Source: an uncultured Algibacter sp.
Lineage (GTDB): Bacteria > Bacteroidota > Bacteroidia > Flavobacteriales > Flavobacteriaceae
Assembly (NCBI GenBank): GCA_947499935.1
Contig: CANMQH010000027.1
Span: 1-35,315, forward strand
Length of the DNA: 35,315 nt
Direction: 5' to 3'
Part shown: in pieces, positions 1 to 8,110 of the stretch
Numbering within the stretch: position 1 is the stretch's first letter
Layout: every line of letters begins with the position of its first letter
Made by a program: the position numbers and the translations under genes
Notes under the pieces: model-generated
The model's input: only the letters and a program-made list of their open reading frames with translations
Databases searched by the model: none
What the model was told of the DNA's origin: nothing

Positions 1-435
1 ATTGCAGACCCTAGTGGCAACACCATAATTATGGGCGGTAATGGTGAGATTACTATTAATGCGCCTAATAAAATTACGTTTAGCTCTAAAGATGTGGCTA
101 TTGAGGCGAGTAATGATTTTTCGGTTAATGCAGGGAATAATATTTCCTCTACAGCGGCTACAGATATAAGTTCTTCCGCAGGATCAAATATTAAAATAGA
201 TGCCGGTAGTGATTTAAATGCTAATGCTGGATCAAAAGCAGCGTTTAAGGGCAGAAGTAGCATTTCTGTTTCAGGAAAACGTGCTTCTATTACTGGCAGT
301 ATTATGACTAACATCCAAAGTGGTGCTTTAGTAACAATAATATCTGCTGGATTGCTCAACATTACTGGGGCTACAAGTTATATTAATGGAAAAATAATGA
401 AACTAATAGGTAAGCAAGTAGAAATAAACAATTAA
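1..435 (+). CDS. vgrG: VgrG-type T6SS spike protein, C-terminal end (5' truncated by window)
   Basis: The frame is open from base 1, so the gene begins outside the window; 144 codons plus stop are visible. The visible part reads like the C-terminal beta-prism of VgrG/Gp5 spikes: a start such as ADPSGNTIIMGGNGEITI followed by short alternating polar/hydrophobic strands rich in N, S, A, G and I with no catalytic motif. In Bacteroidota T6SS, VgrG trimers sit on the Hcp tube and carry a PAAR-like tip. No extra toxin domain follows the prism: the protein stops directly and the next gene begins at the very next base. The DUF4280 gene and effector-like genes downstream support the T6SS reading. It could also be a spike of another contractile injection system, but the gene order favours T6SS. 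Confidence 0.8.
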   Translation: MADPSGNTIIMGGNGEITINAPNKITFSSKDVAIEASNDFSVNAGNNISSTAATDISSSAGSNIKIDAGSDLNANAGSKAAFKGRSSISVSGKRASITGSIMTNIQSGALVTIISAGLLNITGATSYINGKIMKLIGKQVEINN

Positions 436-1287
436 ATGAGTATCCCTGTTTCAAATATTGGTTTAAATCAAAAAACGAGAGTACAAGAGTATTTTGTGGA
501 TACCATTCAACATATTCATGTGAATGAGCATCTTACGGAAAATAGAATTTCAACAAAAGTTAAAAAAGAATACATAGAAAAAGATGATTTTGGGCATTTG
601 TTGAGATTTGATATCACATATAGAGAACAAACCAATTTAAATGGAATGCTAGCGGTTGAAGATTGGTTATCCGTTTTATTTAAAAAGCTTATACTTTATT
701 TAGATGACCAAGGCAAAATTAAATCTATAGTAAATCTAAAAGAGATTAAACAGGATTGGTATGAGCAAAAAGATGCTTTTAAAAAGGAATTTAAATTTGA
801 GATTAATAAAATAAATCCCTTTTTAGAGGCTCTTGATATAACATTGGATAATCAAAAAGATTTTATTCAGATTATTGAAAAATCCGATATTGCCACACTT
901 CTTTTACCTCCTATTTACAACCAAGAATTACTTTTAGAAAAACCAGTAATAGAACAAAAAAATTACGATAACTTTTTTGGAAATAACGATGTTCCTTTAA
1001 ATATAGACACCTCATTATTAGCTTATAATGAAGTTACAAATGGCCATCAAATATTTAGAACTGGAGAAATCGATTATGTTTACGTAGATTTAAATGGTAT
1101 TAAAGATTTTTTTAGAAAAAACTATAATAATCAAAGCTTACCAGCAAAACTAGATGTCGCGTATTTAGAAGCTATAGATTTAGATCAGTATCATGATGTA
1201 GATATAGCAACACTCATGATGGGTATAGAAATTAAAAATCTCTATCAATTTCGTCAAATCAGCAAAACAAAAAAAATTAACTCATGA
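436..1287 (+). CDS. Unknown protein between VgrG and the PAAR-like protein (possible T6SS adaptor)
   Basis: This 283-aa soluble protein has no signal peptide and no membrane segment. I do not recognise the family. It is rich in K, D, I and N, with a mixed alpha/beta look and a motif-poor sequence. The ATG directly follows the VgrG stop codon with zero spacing, and its stop overlaps the next start by four bases (ATGA at 1284), so it is translated with the spike and tip genes. Genes in this position in other T6SS clusters often encode chaperone/adaptor proteins (DUF4123, DUF2169 and DcrB types) that load a tip or effector onto VgrG. I see no clear motif of those families, so the adaptor role is inference from position only. 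Confidence 0.6.
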   Translation: MSIPVSNIGLNQKTRVQEYFVDTIQHIHVNEHLTENRISTKVKKEYIEKDDFGHLLRFDITYREQTNLNGMLAVEDWLSVLFKKLILYLDDQGKIKSIVNLKEIKQDWYEQKDAFKKEFKFEINKINPFLEALDITLDNQKDFIQIIEKSDIATLLLPPIYNQELLLEKPVIEQKNYDNFFGNNDVPLNIDTSLLAYNEVTNGHQIFRTGEIDYVYVDLNGIKDFFRKNYNNQSLPAKLDVAYLEAIDLDQYHDVDIATLMMGIEIKNLYQFRQISKTKKINS

Positions 1288-3404
1288 GTAAGAATGCAGA
1301 CATTAAACAATTTGTGCCTAGTGGAACACAATTAAAATGCAGTTATTGTCCTGCATCTGCCACCTCTCCTGTAAAACTTGTTGGAGGAAATTCTATGATT
1401 TCCATTTACGGGAAACCCATGATGACCGATATGGATATTGCAGTAACAGGTGTATTCCCTATATGTAGAAGCCCAAAAAATACTTTTAAAGGTCCTTGTA
1501 CACCCTCAATAATTGGTTCTTGGATGCAAACTGCAGATCCCGAAATCACATCTAACAAAGTAAAGCTATTGGTTAATGATAGTTACAATATCTGTAATAC
1601 ATACGGTGGTGAAATTAATCCAATAATGGATGACCCAGTTGATATTACTGAGCCAAAAAAGAATGACAAAGGCGAAGACTTACCCATTATAGAAAACCCA
1701 ATTGATGCACTAAAAGAGAAAATGAGTGGTGCAGTAGATGCCATTGAGGCTAAATTAGAGACACTACAAACAGAACTTGGTACAAATTTAGGCGAATTAC
1801 TAAACGAAATAACAGCACCTATTGCAACTGTACTAAATAATAAAAATGTCCAAGGAGCGATTGCAGGTGCTCAAGAATGGGTTGGCAAAGCTCAAGAATA
1901 TAAAAACAAAGCAGACCAAATAGCAGATGCTCCAAATGCCGCAAAGGAAAAACTATCTCAAGAAATTTTAGGGACAGAACCAGAAAAAGAAACTAAAGAA
2001 GAAACAAATGAGGAGAATAAAAGTTTAAAAGAAAAAATAGATGAAAGTATTAGTGCCATCAGTGCAGAAGTAGATGCTTTTAAACAAGAAGTAGAACGTG
2101 ATGCAGCATCAGACGAAAATTTTGTAGTTGAAGGACTTAGTGATATTCTATCTAACATGAACCAATCTCTATCTGGTTTTAGGGGACATCTAACAGATGC
2201 ATTTAAAATTTCTAACGATGATAAACCTAAAATTGAAAAAGGAAATAAAACTAAAAAAGATAAAAATCCTGTTTATGACAAACTAAAAGAAGAAATTGAA
2301 GATGTAAAAGAATACAGAGAGGAGTACAACAAATATAAAGATGAGGCAAGTGCTCAAATTAAAAAATACGAAAAAAGGTTTGATCAAAAAATCACCAAGG
2401 GTAAAGCAGATGATATGCGAGATGCTTTAATGCTAATTAATTGGATTAAAGATAGAAAAGAAACCAAAACCCCAACAAATAGTAACGTTAGTAAAGTAAA
2501 AAGCGAGCCTACAAAAAAAGACAGTACTGAAGTTACTAAAAAGAAGGCAGGTACAGTACGCACCAAATTAAATGACGAAATAACTGGCTATATAGATCAC
2601 AAGCTTTTAGAATCAGGAATTAATGAAGACATAAAGGAAGCCAAAGGAGATTTAGCTGAAGCACAAAAAGATATTGATCGTGCAAAAAAGTATTTAACTG
2701 TTGCCTCTAACTTTAATGATTCTATAAAAGCCGTAAAAGAAGTTGTAATGGGTGAGTTGGGAAGCGAAATAACTGAAAAACTTCAAAAAATTAAAGAGAA
2801 ACAAGCCTATCTAGCCAATTATATGACTATGGGTTCGTCTGCATTTGAAATTAGTAAATTTGCGCTCTCAGGTTTTGCAACAAGCCCTGGCTCTGTTATT
2901 ACCAGAGTAGATGATGGTAGAGGGAAAGATACCGATGACGATCCTAATAGTGATGATAAAAAGAATACGGATTTAGGTGGTCTTGCAGCAGCAGGCGCAC
3001 TAGGAGGAGGAGGTGACAAACCAGAAAATGATAGAAATCTAGAACCTAAAGTTCTAAGGTTATTCGTTACAGATTTAAATAAAAAAGAGCTAGAAAAATC
3101 AACAGTTCCAGATAGTACAAAATTATATTTAGTTATTCAAGCTAATGGGAAAGCAGATAAAGAAACTGTTCAAATCGATTTAAAGAAGCAATTAAACCAT
3201 TGTATAATAGATAAAACAAAATATCCAGAAATAGCTGACGGAATTCATGAAGTAACGAACATTAATGGTGCTAGTCCCAATTTCGAAGGTGGGGAAGGTT
3301 ATCACAAAGATGACCCAAACAAAACTACTACTGGTAAAAAGATACTCGATAAGACTTATGTTCCGATAAAAATGGTTCAACCAGAAAACGAAGAATCTAT
3401 ATAG
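1284..3404 (+). CDS. DUF4280 (PAAR-like) T6SS tip protein with long coiled-coil extension
   Basis: This is a 706-aa protein. Residues about 10-115 match the DUF4280 PAAR-like fold: FVPSGTQLKCSYCPA at the start, then GKPMMTDMDIAV, FPICRSPKN, PCTPSIIGSW and a later cysteine in NICNTYGG. Such proteins cap the VgrG spike. Residues about 140-520 are charged and heptad-like (E/K rich, many alanines) and should form extended coiled coils. A low-complexity Asp/Gly segment follows (about 535-580), including a GALGGGG stretch, then a C-terminal domain of about 120 residues beginning LRLFVTDLNKKEL that I cannot assign. The family is usually 120-150 aa, so most of this protein is extra. It lies two bases before the lysozyme-like gene. 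The C-terminus could be a toxin or a cargo-binding module; neither is shown. Confidence 0.75.
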   Translation: MSKNADIKQFVPSGTQLKCSYCPASATSPVKLVGGNSMISIYGKPMMTDMDIAVTGVFPICRSPKNTFKGPCTPSIIGSWMQTADPEITSNKVKLLVNDSYNICNTYGGEINPIMDDPVDITEPKKNDKGEDLPIIENPIDALKEKMSGAVDAIEAKLETLQTELGTNLGELLNEITAPIATVLNNKNVQGAIAGAQEWVGKAQEYKNKADQIADAPNAAKEKLSQEILGTEPEKETKEETNEENKSLKEKIDESISAISAEVDAFKQEVERDAASDENFVVEGLSDILSNMNQSLSGFRGHLTDAFKISNDDKPKIEKGNKTKKDKNPVYDKLKEEIEDVKEYREEYNKYKDEASAQIKKYEKRFDQKITKGKADDMRDALMLINWIKDRKETKTPTNSNVSKVKSEPTKKDSTEVTKKKAGTVRTKLNDEITGYIDHKLLESGINEDIKEAKGDLAEAQKDIDRAKKYLTVASNFNDSIKAVKEVVMGELGSEITEKLQKIKEKQAYLANYMTMGSSAFEISKFALSGFATSPGSVITRVDDGRGKDTDDDPNSDDKKNTDLGGLAAAGALGGGGDKPENDRNLEPKVLRLFVTDLNKKELEKSTVPDSTKLYLVIQANGKADKETVQIDLKKQLNHCIIDKTKYPEIADGIHEVTNINGASPNFEGGEGYHKDDPNKTTTGKKILDKTYVPIKMVQPENEESI

Positions 3405-3406
3405 TT

Positions 3407-4597
3407 ATGAGTAGTTTATCAATATCAGCGACCTTAGTATCACAAAACACTGTGCCTGGAAGTTTGCCTAAATTACAAAATGGCATAGAAATCTATATCG
3501 ATGGGGAACTTAAAAATATTACTCCAATTCAAAACCCAATAGCTTGGATTACTAAAGAACCTAAAATGCCTGAGATTAAAATAATTAATAAGTCGTTATT
3601 TTCTATTTCTGCAAACTTAACTATAGAATATGATATGCAGAAAACATACAACGGGCAATCATATAATAGGTTATTTAAAGATACCTATCCAAAAAGTAAA
3701 TCAATTCCTTTTCCTTCAAATAATCCTAATGCAAGTAATATAGAGAATGGTAAAGTTAATATTCGGTCTAGCGGAGAATGGATAGTTCATTTTTCTAATG
3801 AAATTAGAGGAGGAAAGGCAACAATAGAATATACTTCAGGATCTGGACTTATGGAAAAAAAAGAATTATTTGTATTTCATATTAGAGGTGAAAACCCAAG
3901 AAAAGCAGATGTACTAAATTATATAACTCAAAAAGGATATTTAAGTGAATATTGGTTTTTTATGAAAATAATACGTCATGAAAGTGGCACTCACAAAAGG
4001 GATGAATTCTTTCAATTCAATAATAAAAACAACACGTATTCAGCAAGTGATCAATTAAATGGCTTGCCAAACTACGGAGGACCTAAAGGGTTAGGTTTAA
4101 GTCAATTAGATAACCCGCTACCAACTAACCAAGAGGCTTGGAATTGGAAAATCAATATTGATGGCGCAAAAAAGCTTCTTGACACAAAGAAAAAAGAGAT
4201 TAGCAATAAGTTCTATTACGAAGGGAAAAACACAAATAATCAAGTTACTAAATTCGGATGGATTCATCAAGCAAATGAATGGAATAAAAATAATCCAAAT
4301 AACTTAATCAAGCAATTAGGAGATCAAAAAGAAGGTAAAGTTTTGTTTGGGTTTACTTCCACATCTATGGCTGGAGTTCCACAAGAAATCAACGACTATT
4401 TTAATAAAAATAAGACTAGTAAAGCGCAACGTTCGTATTTTGATGCTTGTCTAATTAAATATTACAATGGAGGAGGATACTATATCAAATTAGACAATAG
4501 CAAAAGGCCTCCAAAATGGATAATTAAGAATTTTTGGGTGAACCCAAAAGGTATTAAGAAATATTATGTAACCGATATATGCTTGCTTGATGACTAA
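3407..4597 (+). CDS. Predicted T6SS peptidoglycan hydrolase effector (lysozyme/transglycosylase-like)
   Basis: This is a 396-aa protein. The N-terminal half (to about residue 160) looks like beta-sandwich material with no signal peptide. The C-terminal half carries motifs of the lysozyme-like (SLT) fold in the right order: IIRHESGT with a candidate catalytic Glu192, GLGLSQLD at 228-235 (compare the GLMQI loop), NIDGAKKLL, and a final YYNGGGYY at 352-359 (compare AYNAG). Such enzymes cut the glycan strand of peptidoglycan in the periplasm. Lack of a signal peptide, the position right after the DUF4280 tip gene, and the lipoprotein gene overlapping its 3' end all fit a T6SS antibacterial effector. 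Family motifs are established knowledge; activity and secretion are inferred. The divergence is large and no named effector family was recognised. Confidence 0.65.
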   Translation: MSSLSISATLVSQNTVPGSLPKLQNGIEIYIDGELKNITPIQNPIAWITKEPKMPEIKIINKSLFSISANLTIEYDMQKTYNGQSYNRLFKDTYPKSKSIPFPSNNPNASNIENGKVNIRSSGEWIVHFSNEIRGGKATIEYTSGSGLMEKKELFVFHIRGENPRKADVLNYITQKGYLSEYWFFMKIIRHESGTHKRDEFFQFNNKNNTYSASDQLNGLPNYGGPKGLGLSQLDNPLPTNQEAWNWKINIDGAKKLLDTKKKEISNKFYYEGKNTNNQVTKFGWIHQANEWNKNNPNNLIKQLGDQKEGKVLFGFTSTSMAGVPQEINDYFNKNKTSKAQRSYFDACLIKYYNGGGYYIKLDNSKRPPKWIIKNFWVNPKGIKKYYVTDICLLDD

Positions 4598-5264
4598 AAA
4601 ATATATACCCATATTATTAATTTTATTTTCTATAACTAATTGTAATAAAGCAATTATTAAAAAAAGTAATAGGACTCATTCAAAAGATTCTATTATTTTC
4701 AAAAATCAAGTTTGGAATAATAAAGAATTAAAGGTTTTTGCTGATTTATACATCTCAGATAACTATGACCAAAAACTATATTTACATTCATCTAAAGGTG
4801 ACACTCTATTAATTTTAAAAGATGGTGAAGGAGCTGATATAAATATTCCCTTTTCTATAAAGAATACTGAAAAACATCATTTTATCAATTTTTTTAAAAC
4901 GTGGGATGGAACAGGCTATTATAGTGAACGGATGTTTTATCACCTAGATACTGTTAATTACAAATTAACTAAAGTTAAAGGGAATAGCTTTTTAAAATTA
5001 TTAAAAAATGTTAAAAATAAATATAAAATAAAGGACAGTCTTTATACTCGAAATGGCATGAGTTATAATAATTTTGCTTTTGATAAATCATGCTTTGACA
5101 AAGATGGAAAACTTGCTTTTGGAATTACATTATATAATCACAACAAACCAGAATTAAATGACGGCTTAAGAGGCTACAAAGTCCTTACTGGAGTATATGA
5201 ATTCATCAATAAAGAAAACGGTTTTTATTTAGAAGCAAAAGAACTAAAATTAATTGACCCTTAA
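4590..5264 (+). CDS. Lipoprotein, candidate immunity protein for the lysozyme-like effector
   Basis: The chosen start is the ATG at 4590; a TTG just before it (4587) would add only one residue. The 224-aa product begins MTKKYIPILLILFSITNC, a lipoprotein signal peptide with Cys18 as the lipidation site. The rest is hydrophilic and rich in beta-strand patterns (LYLHSSKGDTLLILKDGEG, WDGTGYY). I do not recognise the family. The start overlaps the end of the lysozyme-like gene by eight bases. A periplasm-facing lipoprotein encoded in overlap with a peptidoglycan hydrolase is the usual layout of an effector/immunity pair, because the immunity protein must act where the toxin acts. The immunity role is inference; it could be an unrelated lipoprotein. 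Confidence 0.65.
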   Translation: MTKKYIPILLILFSITNCNKAIIKKSNRTHSKDSIIFKNQVWNNKELKVFADLYISDNYDQKLYLHSSKGDTLLILKDGEGADINIPFSIKNTEKHHFINFFKTWDGTGYYSERMFYHLDTVNYKLTKVKGNSFLKLLKNVKNKYKIKDSLYTRNGMSYNNFAFDKSCFDKDGKLAFGITLYNHNKPELNDGLRGYKVLTGVYEFINKENGFYLEAKELKLIDP

Positions 5265-5286
5265 TTTTATTAAGTAAAAATAAGCT

Positions 5287-6435
5287 ATGAGTAATAACAC
5301 AGCAATATCATGTAATTTAGTCAATAACTCTTCTTCTGCTTCAGGTAATTGTCCGCTTGTAGGCAAAATGATAACTATTAAAAAAAGAAAAAATAAGTCT
5401 TTTGTTCCTTTAGGCGTTCCTAAATTTAACGGAAGCATTGAAGAAGAAGGCCTTGTTTTTGATATGAAAATAGAAAAAACACTCACACCAGTTGATAAAA
5501 TAAATATTGAAATATTAAATAAACAAAATGGCACTATAATATTTCAAGAAGAAATAACTGATAGGAATAAACTGTCAGAAGGAGATCATGAGTGGACTTG
5601 GGATGGTTTTGATACTAATGATGTTTTGGACACAAAGCTTTTAAGAAGTCTTGAAATAGAAATAAAGGCAACTGCTTTTATGGGAACTCAATCTAGTTTT
5701 CACTCTGAAGAATTTAAAATAAAAAGAGAATTAAAGCATAAGTGGGTTGACATTAAAATAAACAAAAGCAATAATACAATAGATGTAACTTTAAAAATTA
5801 ACTTTAAAGATGGCGGAACCAATGGGTTAAATAGAAGAGTTCCTGCATCCGTAATTACAAATAATGGTAATATTGCACCTATTCGAACAAGAACAGAAAC
5901 TTTTAGTACTCTTAAAAGTTGGGCGATTTCAGGGATAAACCAATATTGGAGTAGAAATGTTGTAATAAATGGTATTACCTATTCGGTTTCAATTAATGCT
6001 ATTCAATCGAGTGCAAATTCTATGAAAACTCCAAAAATTATTTATTGTACAAATCAAACAGGGGGTAGATCTAGAAACTGGGAAGCCTCAAGAATATTGT
6101 TTTATAATATAGGTTATCTAAAATATAAAGGACAATGGTATTTGGCAAATAAAAATAAAACAGATAAACATTATAGACACACCTCTGCGCACGAAGTTGG
6201 ACATGAAATTCTAAAAGCTTATGGAGGTCATTTATATTCAAAAAGACATAAAGAAACTTCTACTCTAGTAACCCAAAGTCCTCTTCCAAATACACCTTAT
6301 CCTTTAAGAGGAGAAATTGACCTTATGAAGTATTCAAGTGACAGGTATTATCCTAATCGTTTTTATACTCATTCAAAAGCAGCTGAAAAAGATGTTAACG
6401 GTCTAATATGGTTAACAAAAATTAAAATAAAATGA
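5287..6435 (+). CDS. Predicted T6SS zincin metallopeptidase effector
   Basis: This 382-aa protein has no signal peptide. Residues about 40-175 look like one or two beta-sandwich domains (WTWDGFDTNDVLDTKLLRS recalls FlgD/Ig-like folds). Residues 302-306 are HEVGH, the HExxH zinc-binding and catalytic motif, followed by a His at 315 and, about 40 residues further on, EIDLMKYSS, which resembles the Met-turn of metzincin-like enzymes. The third ligand spacing (nine residues after the HExxH motif) is longer than in classical metzincins. The gene is 22 bases after the first lipoprotein gene, and its stop overlaps the next lipoprotein gene by four bases. The layout fits a second effector/immunity pair; the substrate is unknown (peptide stem, membrane protein or other). 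Metallopeptidase fold is likely; T6SS delivery is inferred. Confidence 0.65.
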   Translation: MSNNTAISCNLVNNSSSASGNCPLVGKMITIKKRKNKSFVPLGVPKFNGSIEEEGLVFDMKIEKTLTPVDKINIEILNKQNGTIIFQEEITDRNKLSEGDHEWTWDGFDTNDVLDTKLLRSLEIEIKATAFMGTQSSFHSEEFKIKRELKHKWVDIKINKSNNTIDVTLKINFKDGGTNGLNRRVPASVITNNGNIAPIRTRTETFSTLKSWAISGINQYWSRNVVINGITYSVSINAIQSSANSMKTPKIIYCTNQTGGRSRNWEASRILFYNIGYLKYKGQWYLANKNKTDKHYRHTSAHEVGHEILKAYGGHLYSKRHKETSTLVTQSPLPNTPYPLRGEIDLMKYSSDRYYPNRFYTHSKAAEKDVNGLIWLTKIKIK

Positions 6436-6815
6436 AAAATACTTATATCATAATTCTTATTCTCTTTTTAACGTATAGTTGTAAAACAACATATTACCTT
6501 TCCCCATATCTAACTGGACAAACTACAAATAATGAAAAAAAATTGAATAATGTAGAAATTGGATTTCTTAATGAAGGTGTTAAATACATTAGCAATAAAG
6601 AAGGAAGATTTGAAATTCCTCAAAAAAAGACCCGAAAAGCCTTTGGAGCACCAAATATGAAATTTATACGACTTGTTAATTCGCCCATATTAATATTTAA
6701 AAAACCAGGCTTTATTAACGATACTATTGACATAAGAAATTTCGAATATAATAGAAGTATTTTTATATCGGATACTATTAATCTTGGAATAATTAGCTTA
6801 AAAAAGCTGAATTAA
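6432..6815 (+). CDS. Small lipoprotein, candidate immunity protein for the zincin effector
   Basis: This 127-aa product starts MKNTYIIILILFLTYSC, a lipoprotein signal peptide with the lipobox LTYSC and Cys17 as first mature residue. A middle segment (NNVEIGFLNEGVKYISNKEGRFEIP) recalls the carboxypeptidase regulatory-like beta-sandwich that is common in Bacteroidota, here probably shortened. The ATG lies inside the stop region of the metallopeptidase gene (ATGA, four-base overlap), so the two are translationally coupled. A periplasmic or outer-membrane-anchored protein coupled to a peptidase-like effector fits an immunity role. That role is inferred; no family assignment is certain. Confidence 0.6.
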   Translation: MKNTYIIILILFLTYSCKTTYYLSPYLTGQTTNNEKKLNNVEIGFLNEGVKYISNKEGRFEIPQKKTRKAFGAPNMKFIRLVNSPILIFKKPGFINDTIDIRNFEYNRSIFISDTINLGIISLKKLN

Positions 6816-6864
6816 AATAGAAGTAATTAATACATCGATTATTTTTTCTTAATACTTAAACCTC

Positions 6865-7482
6865 ATGAAATCAAACATTATAGACATACCAAAAGAAATA
6901 AACATCTCCAATAAAAAACAGAGCCTTACTAAGTTATTGGAAACTGTCAATTTAATGTCTTCACATCCTGAATCACATATAAAATTATATAAGTCTAAAG
7001 AAAAAAAGTACACTGCAATCTTCTCATGGCAATCCCGTAACAAATGGAAAATAGATTGCCCAGTAGAACTTAATAAAATCCACAAACAACGCTACGCAAC
7101 TAAGCAACAATGTTTCTATTTCTTAAAAGAAATTTATAACAAAAAAGAAATAAAACCAGAAGATAATTTCTTAGACGTACCCATACAGCATTTTACATTA
7201 GATGAGATGCTAGAATTTAAACGTGAAGACGATATGTTACTTCGTGGTGAAGACCCAAATATAAATAACCAAACAATAAAAGCGCAACCTAAAAATACCA
7301 TACAATCACCAGCTAAAAAAACAACTCCAACAGTTCAAAAAAAATCAAAATCTCAATCTCTACAAACCTTGGGGAATCATATCAAACCCAAACTAGAAAC
7401 ACCCAAACCAAACCTAAATAAAATAGCAGAAAAAATTATTAAAAATAAACCTACGGACGATAATAGTTTTTTTCAGATTTAA
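6865..7482 (+). CDS. Hypothetical protein with basic low-complexity C-terminus
   Basis: This 205-aa soluble protein has no signal peptide. I do not recognise the family. Residues 1-120 look folded (FSWQSRNKWKIDCPVEL, RYATKQQCFYFLKEIY), while residues about 135-200 are a Lys/Pro/Thr/Gln-rich, probably disordered tail ending in SFFQI. It follows the second immunity candidate after 49 bases and precedes the next gene by 18 bases, so it is likely the same transcript. A cytoplasmic accessory role in the T6SS island is possible but not shown. Codon and base use look like its AT-rich neighbours. Confidence 0.55.
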   Translation: MKSNIIDIPKEINISNKKQSLTKLLETVNLMSSHPESHIKLYKSKEKKYTAIFSWQSRNKWKIDCPVELNKIHKQRYATKQQCFYFLKEIYNKKEIKPEDNFLDVPIQHFTLDEMLEFKREDDMLLRGEDPNINNQTIKAQPKNTIQSPAKKTTPTVQKKSKSQSLQTLGNHIKPKLETPKPNLNKIAEKIIKNKPTDDNSFFQI

Positions 7483-7500
7483 TCAAAAAATATAGTAAAC

Positions 7501-8031
7501 ATGAAAAGTAAAATTATTTTAACACTATTGATTACTATGTTATTAAGTTTAAAATCGTTTGCTACCGCAATAAACTATTCAAACTCGGTAACAGATAGCT
7601 TAGTCATTCAGAAGCTGAACTTAAAAAAACAAATCGTTGTTCATACTGGTAATAAAATAAAAATATGGCATTGCGATAGATCTGTAATAAAAGGGGTGTT
7701 TAAATCACTAAATCAAGATACTTTAACTATTGACGTAAACGGAAAAACGCATAAAACCATAATTAACGATATTAAAAAACTAAAGTTTTACTATCCGCAA
7801 TTGGGTAAACAAATATTAGGTGGCTTATCATTTGGAGTAGGCACCGTAGCTATGACAGCTGGTGCAATTGGTTTGGCTAGTTCTTTTGGCTCACCACTAG
7901 GAAGCCTTTCAGCTGTTTTTTTTGCCCCGCTTATACCTATTGGCTATGGCATATATAAATTGGGAACTATTTTAGTTGGTAAAAAAATAAAACTCCATAA
8001 ACAATGGAAAATACAACCAATCTTGAACTAA
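7501..8031 (+). CDS. Exported hypothetical protein with glycine-rich hydrophobic segments
   Basis: This 176-aa product has an N-terminal signal peptide (KIILTLLITMLLSL, likely cleaved near FATA). A short beta-rich part follows, with IKGVFKSLNQDTLTIDVNG, the style of small envelope proteins that ask for a KIKIW..IKKL strand pair. Residues about 105-160 are hydrophobic and rich in G, A and S (GGLSFGVGTVAMTAGAIGLAS) and probably form two membrane helices. The end is basic. It is the last gene of the island; after it comes a 373-base non-coding stretch with repeats. No function can be assigned from the sequence. Confidence 0.55.
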   Translation: MKSKIILTLLITMLLSLKSFATAINYSNSVTDSLVIQKLNLKKQIVVHTGNKIKIWHCDRSVIKGVFKSLNQDTLTIDVNGKTHKTIINDIKKLKFYYPQLGKQILGGLSFGVGTVAMTAGAIGLASSFGSPLGSLSAVFFAPLIPIGYGIYKLGTILVGKKIKLHKQWKIQPILN

Positions 8032-8110
8032 ATCGTAAAAACTATCAATTACAAATCTTTTTTCCAATTTAATATAAGGCATTAATCCAAGGGGCAAAGT
8101 ATTTAATCTA

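Noticed and set aside
4587-4589. TTG as start of the first lipoprotein gene
   Set aside because: The ATG directly after it gives the same frame with a more usual signal peptide start.
5250-5534. 94-codon minus-strand frame overlapping the zincin gene start
   Set aside because: The + strand coding sequence has domain motifs and tight operon spacing; the minus frame has none.
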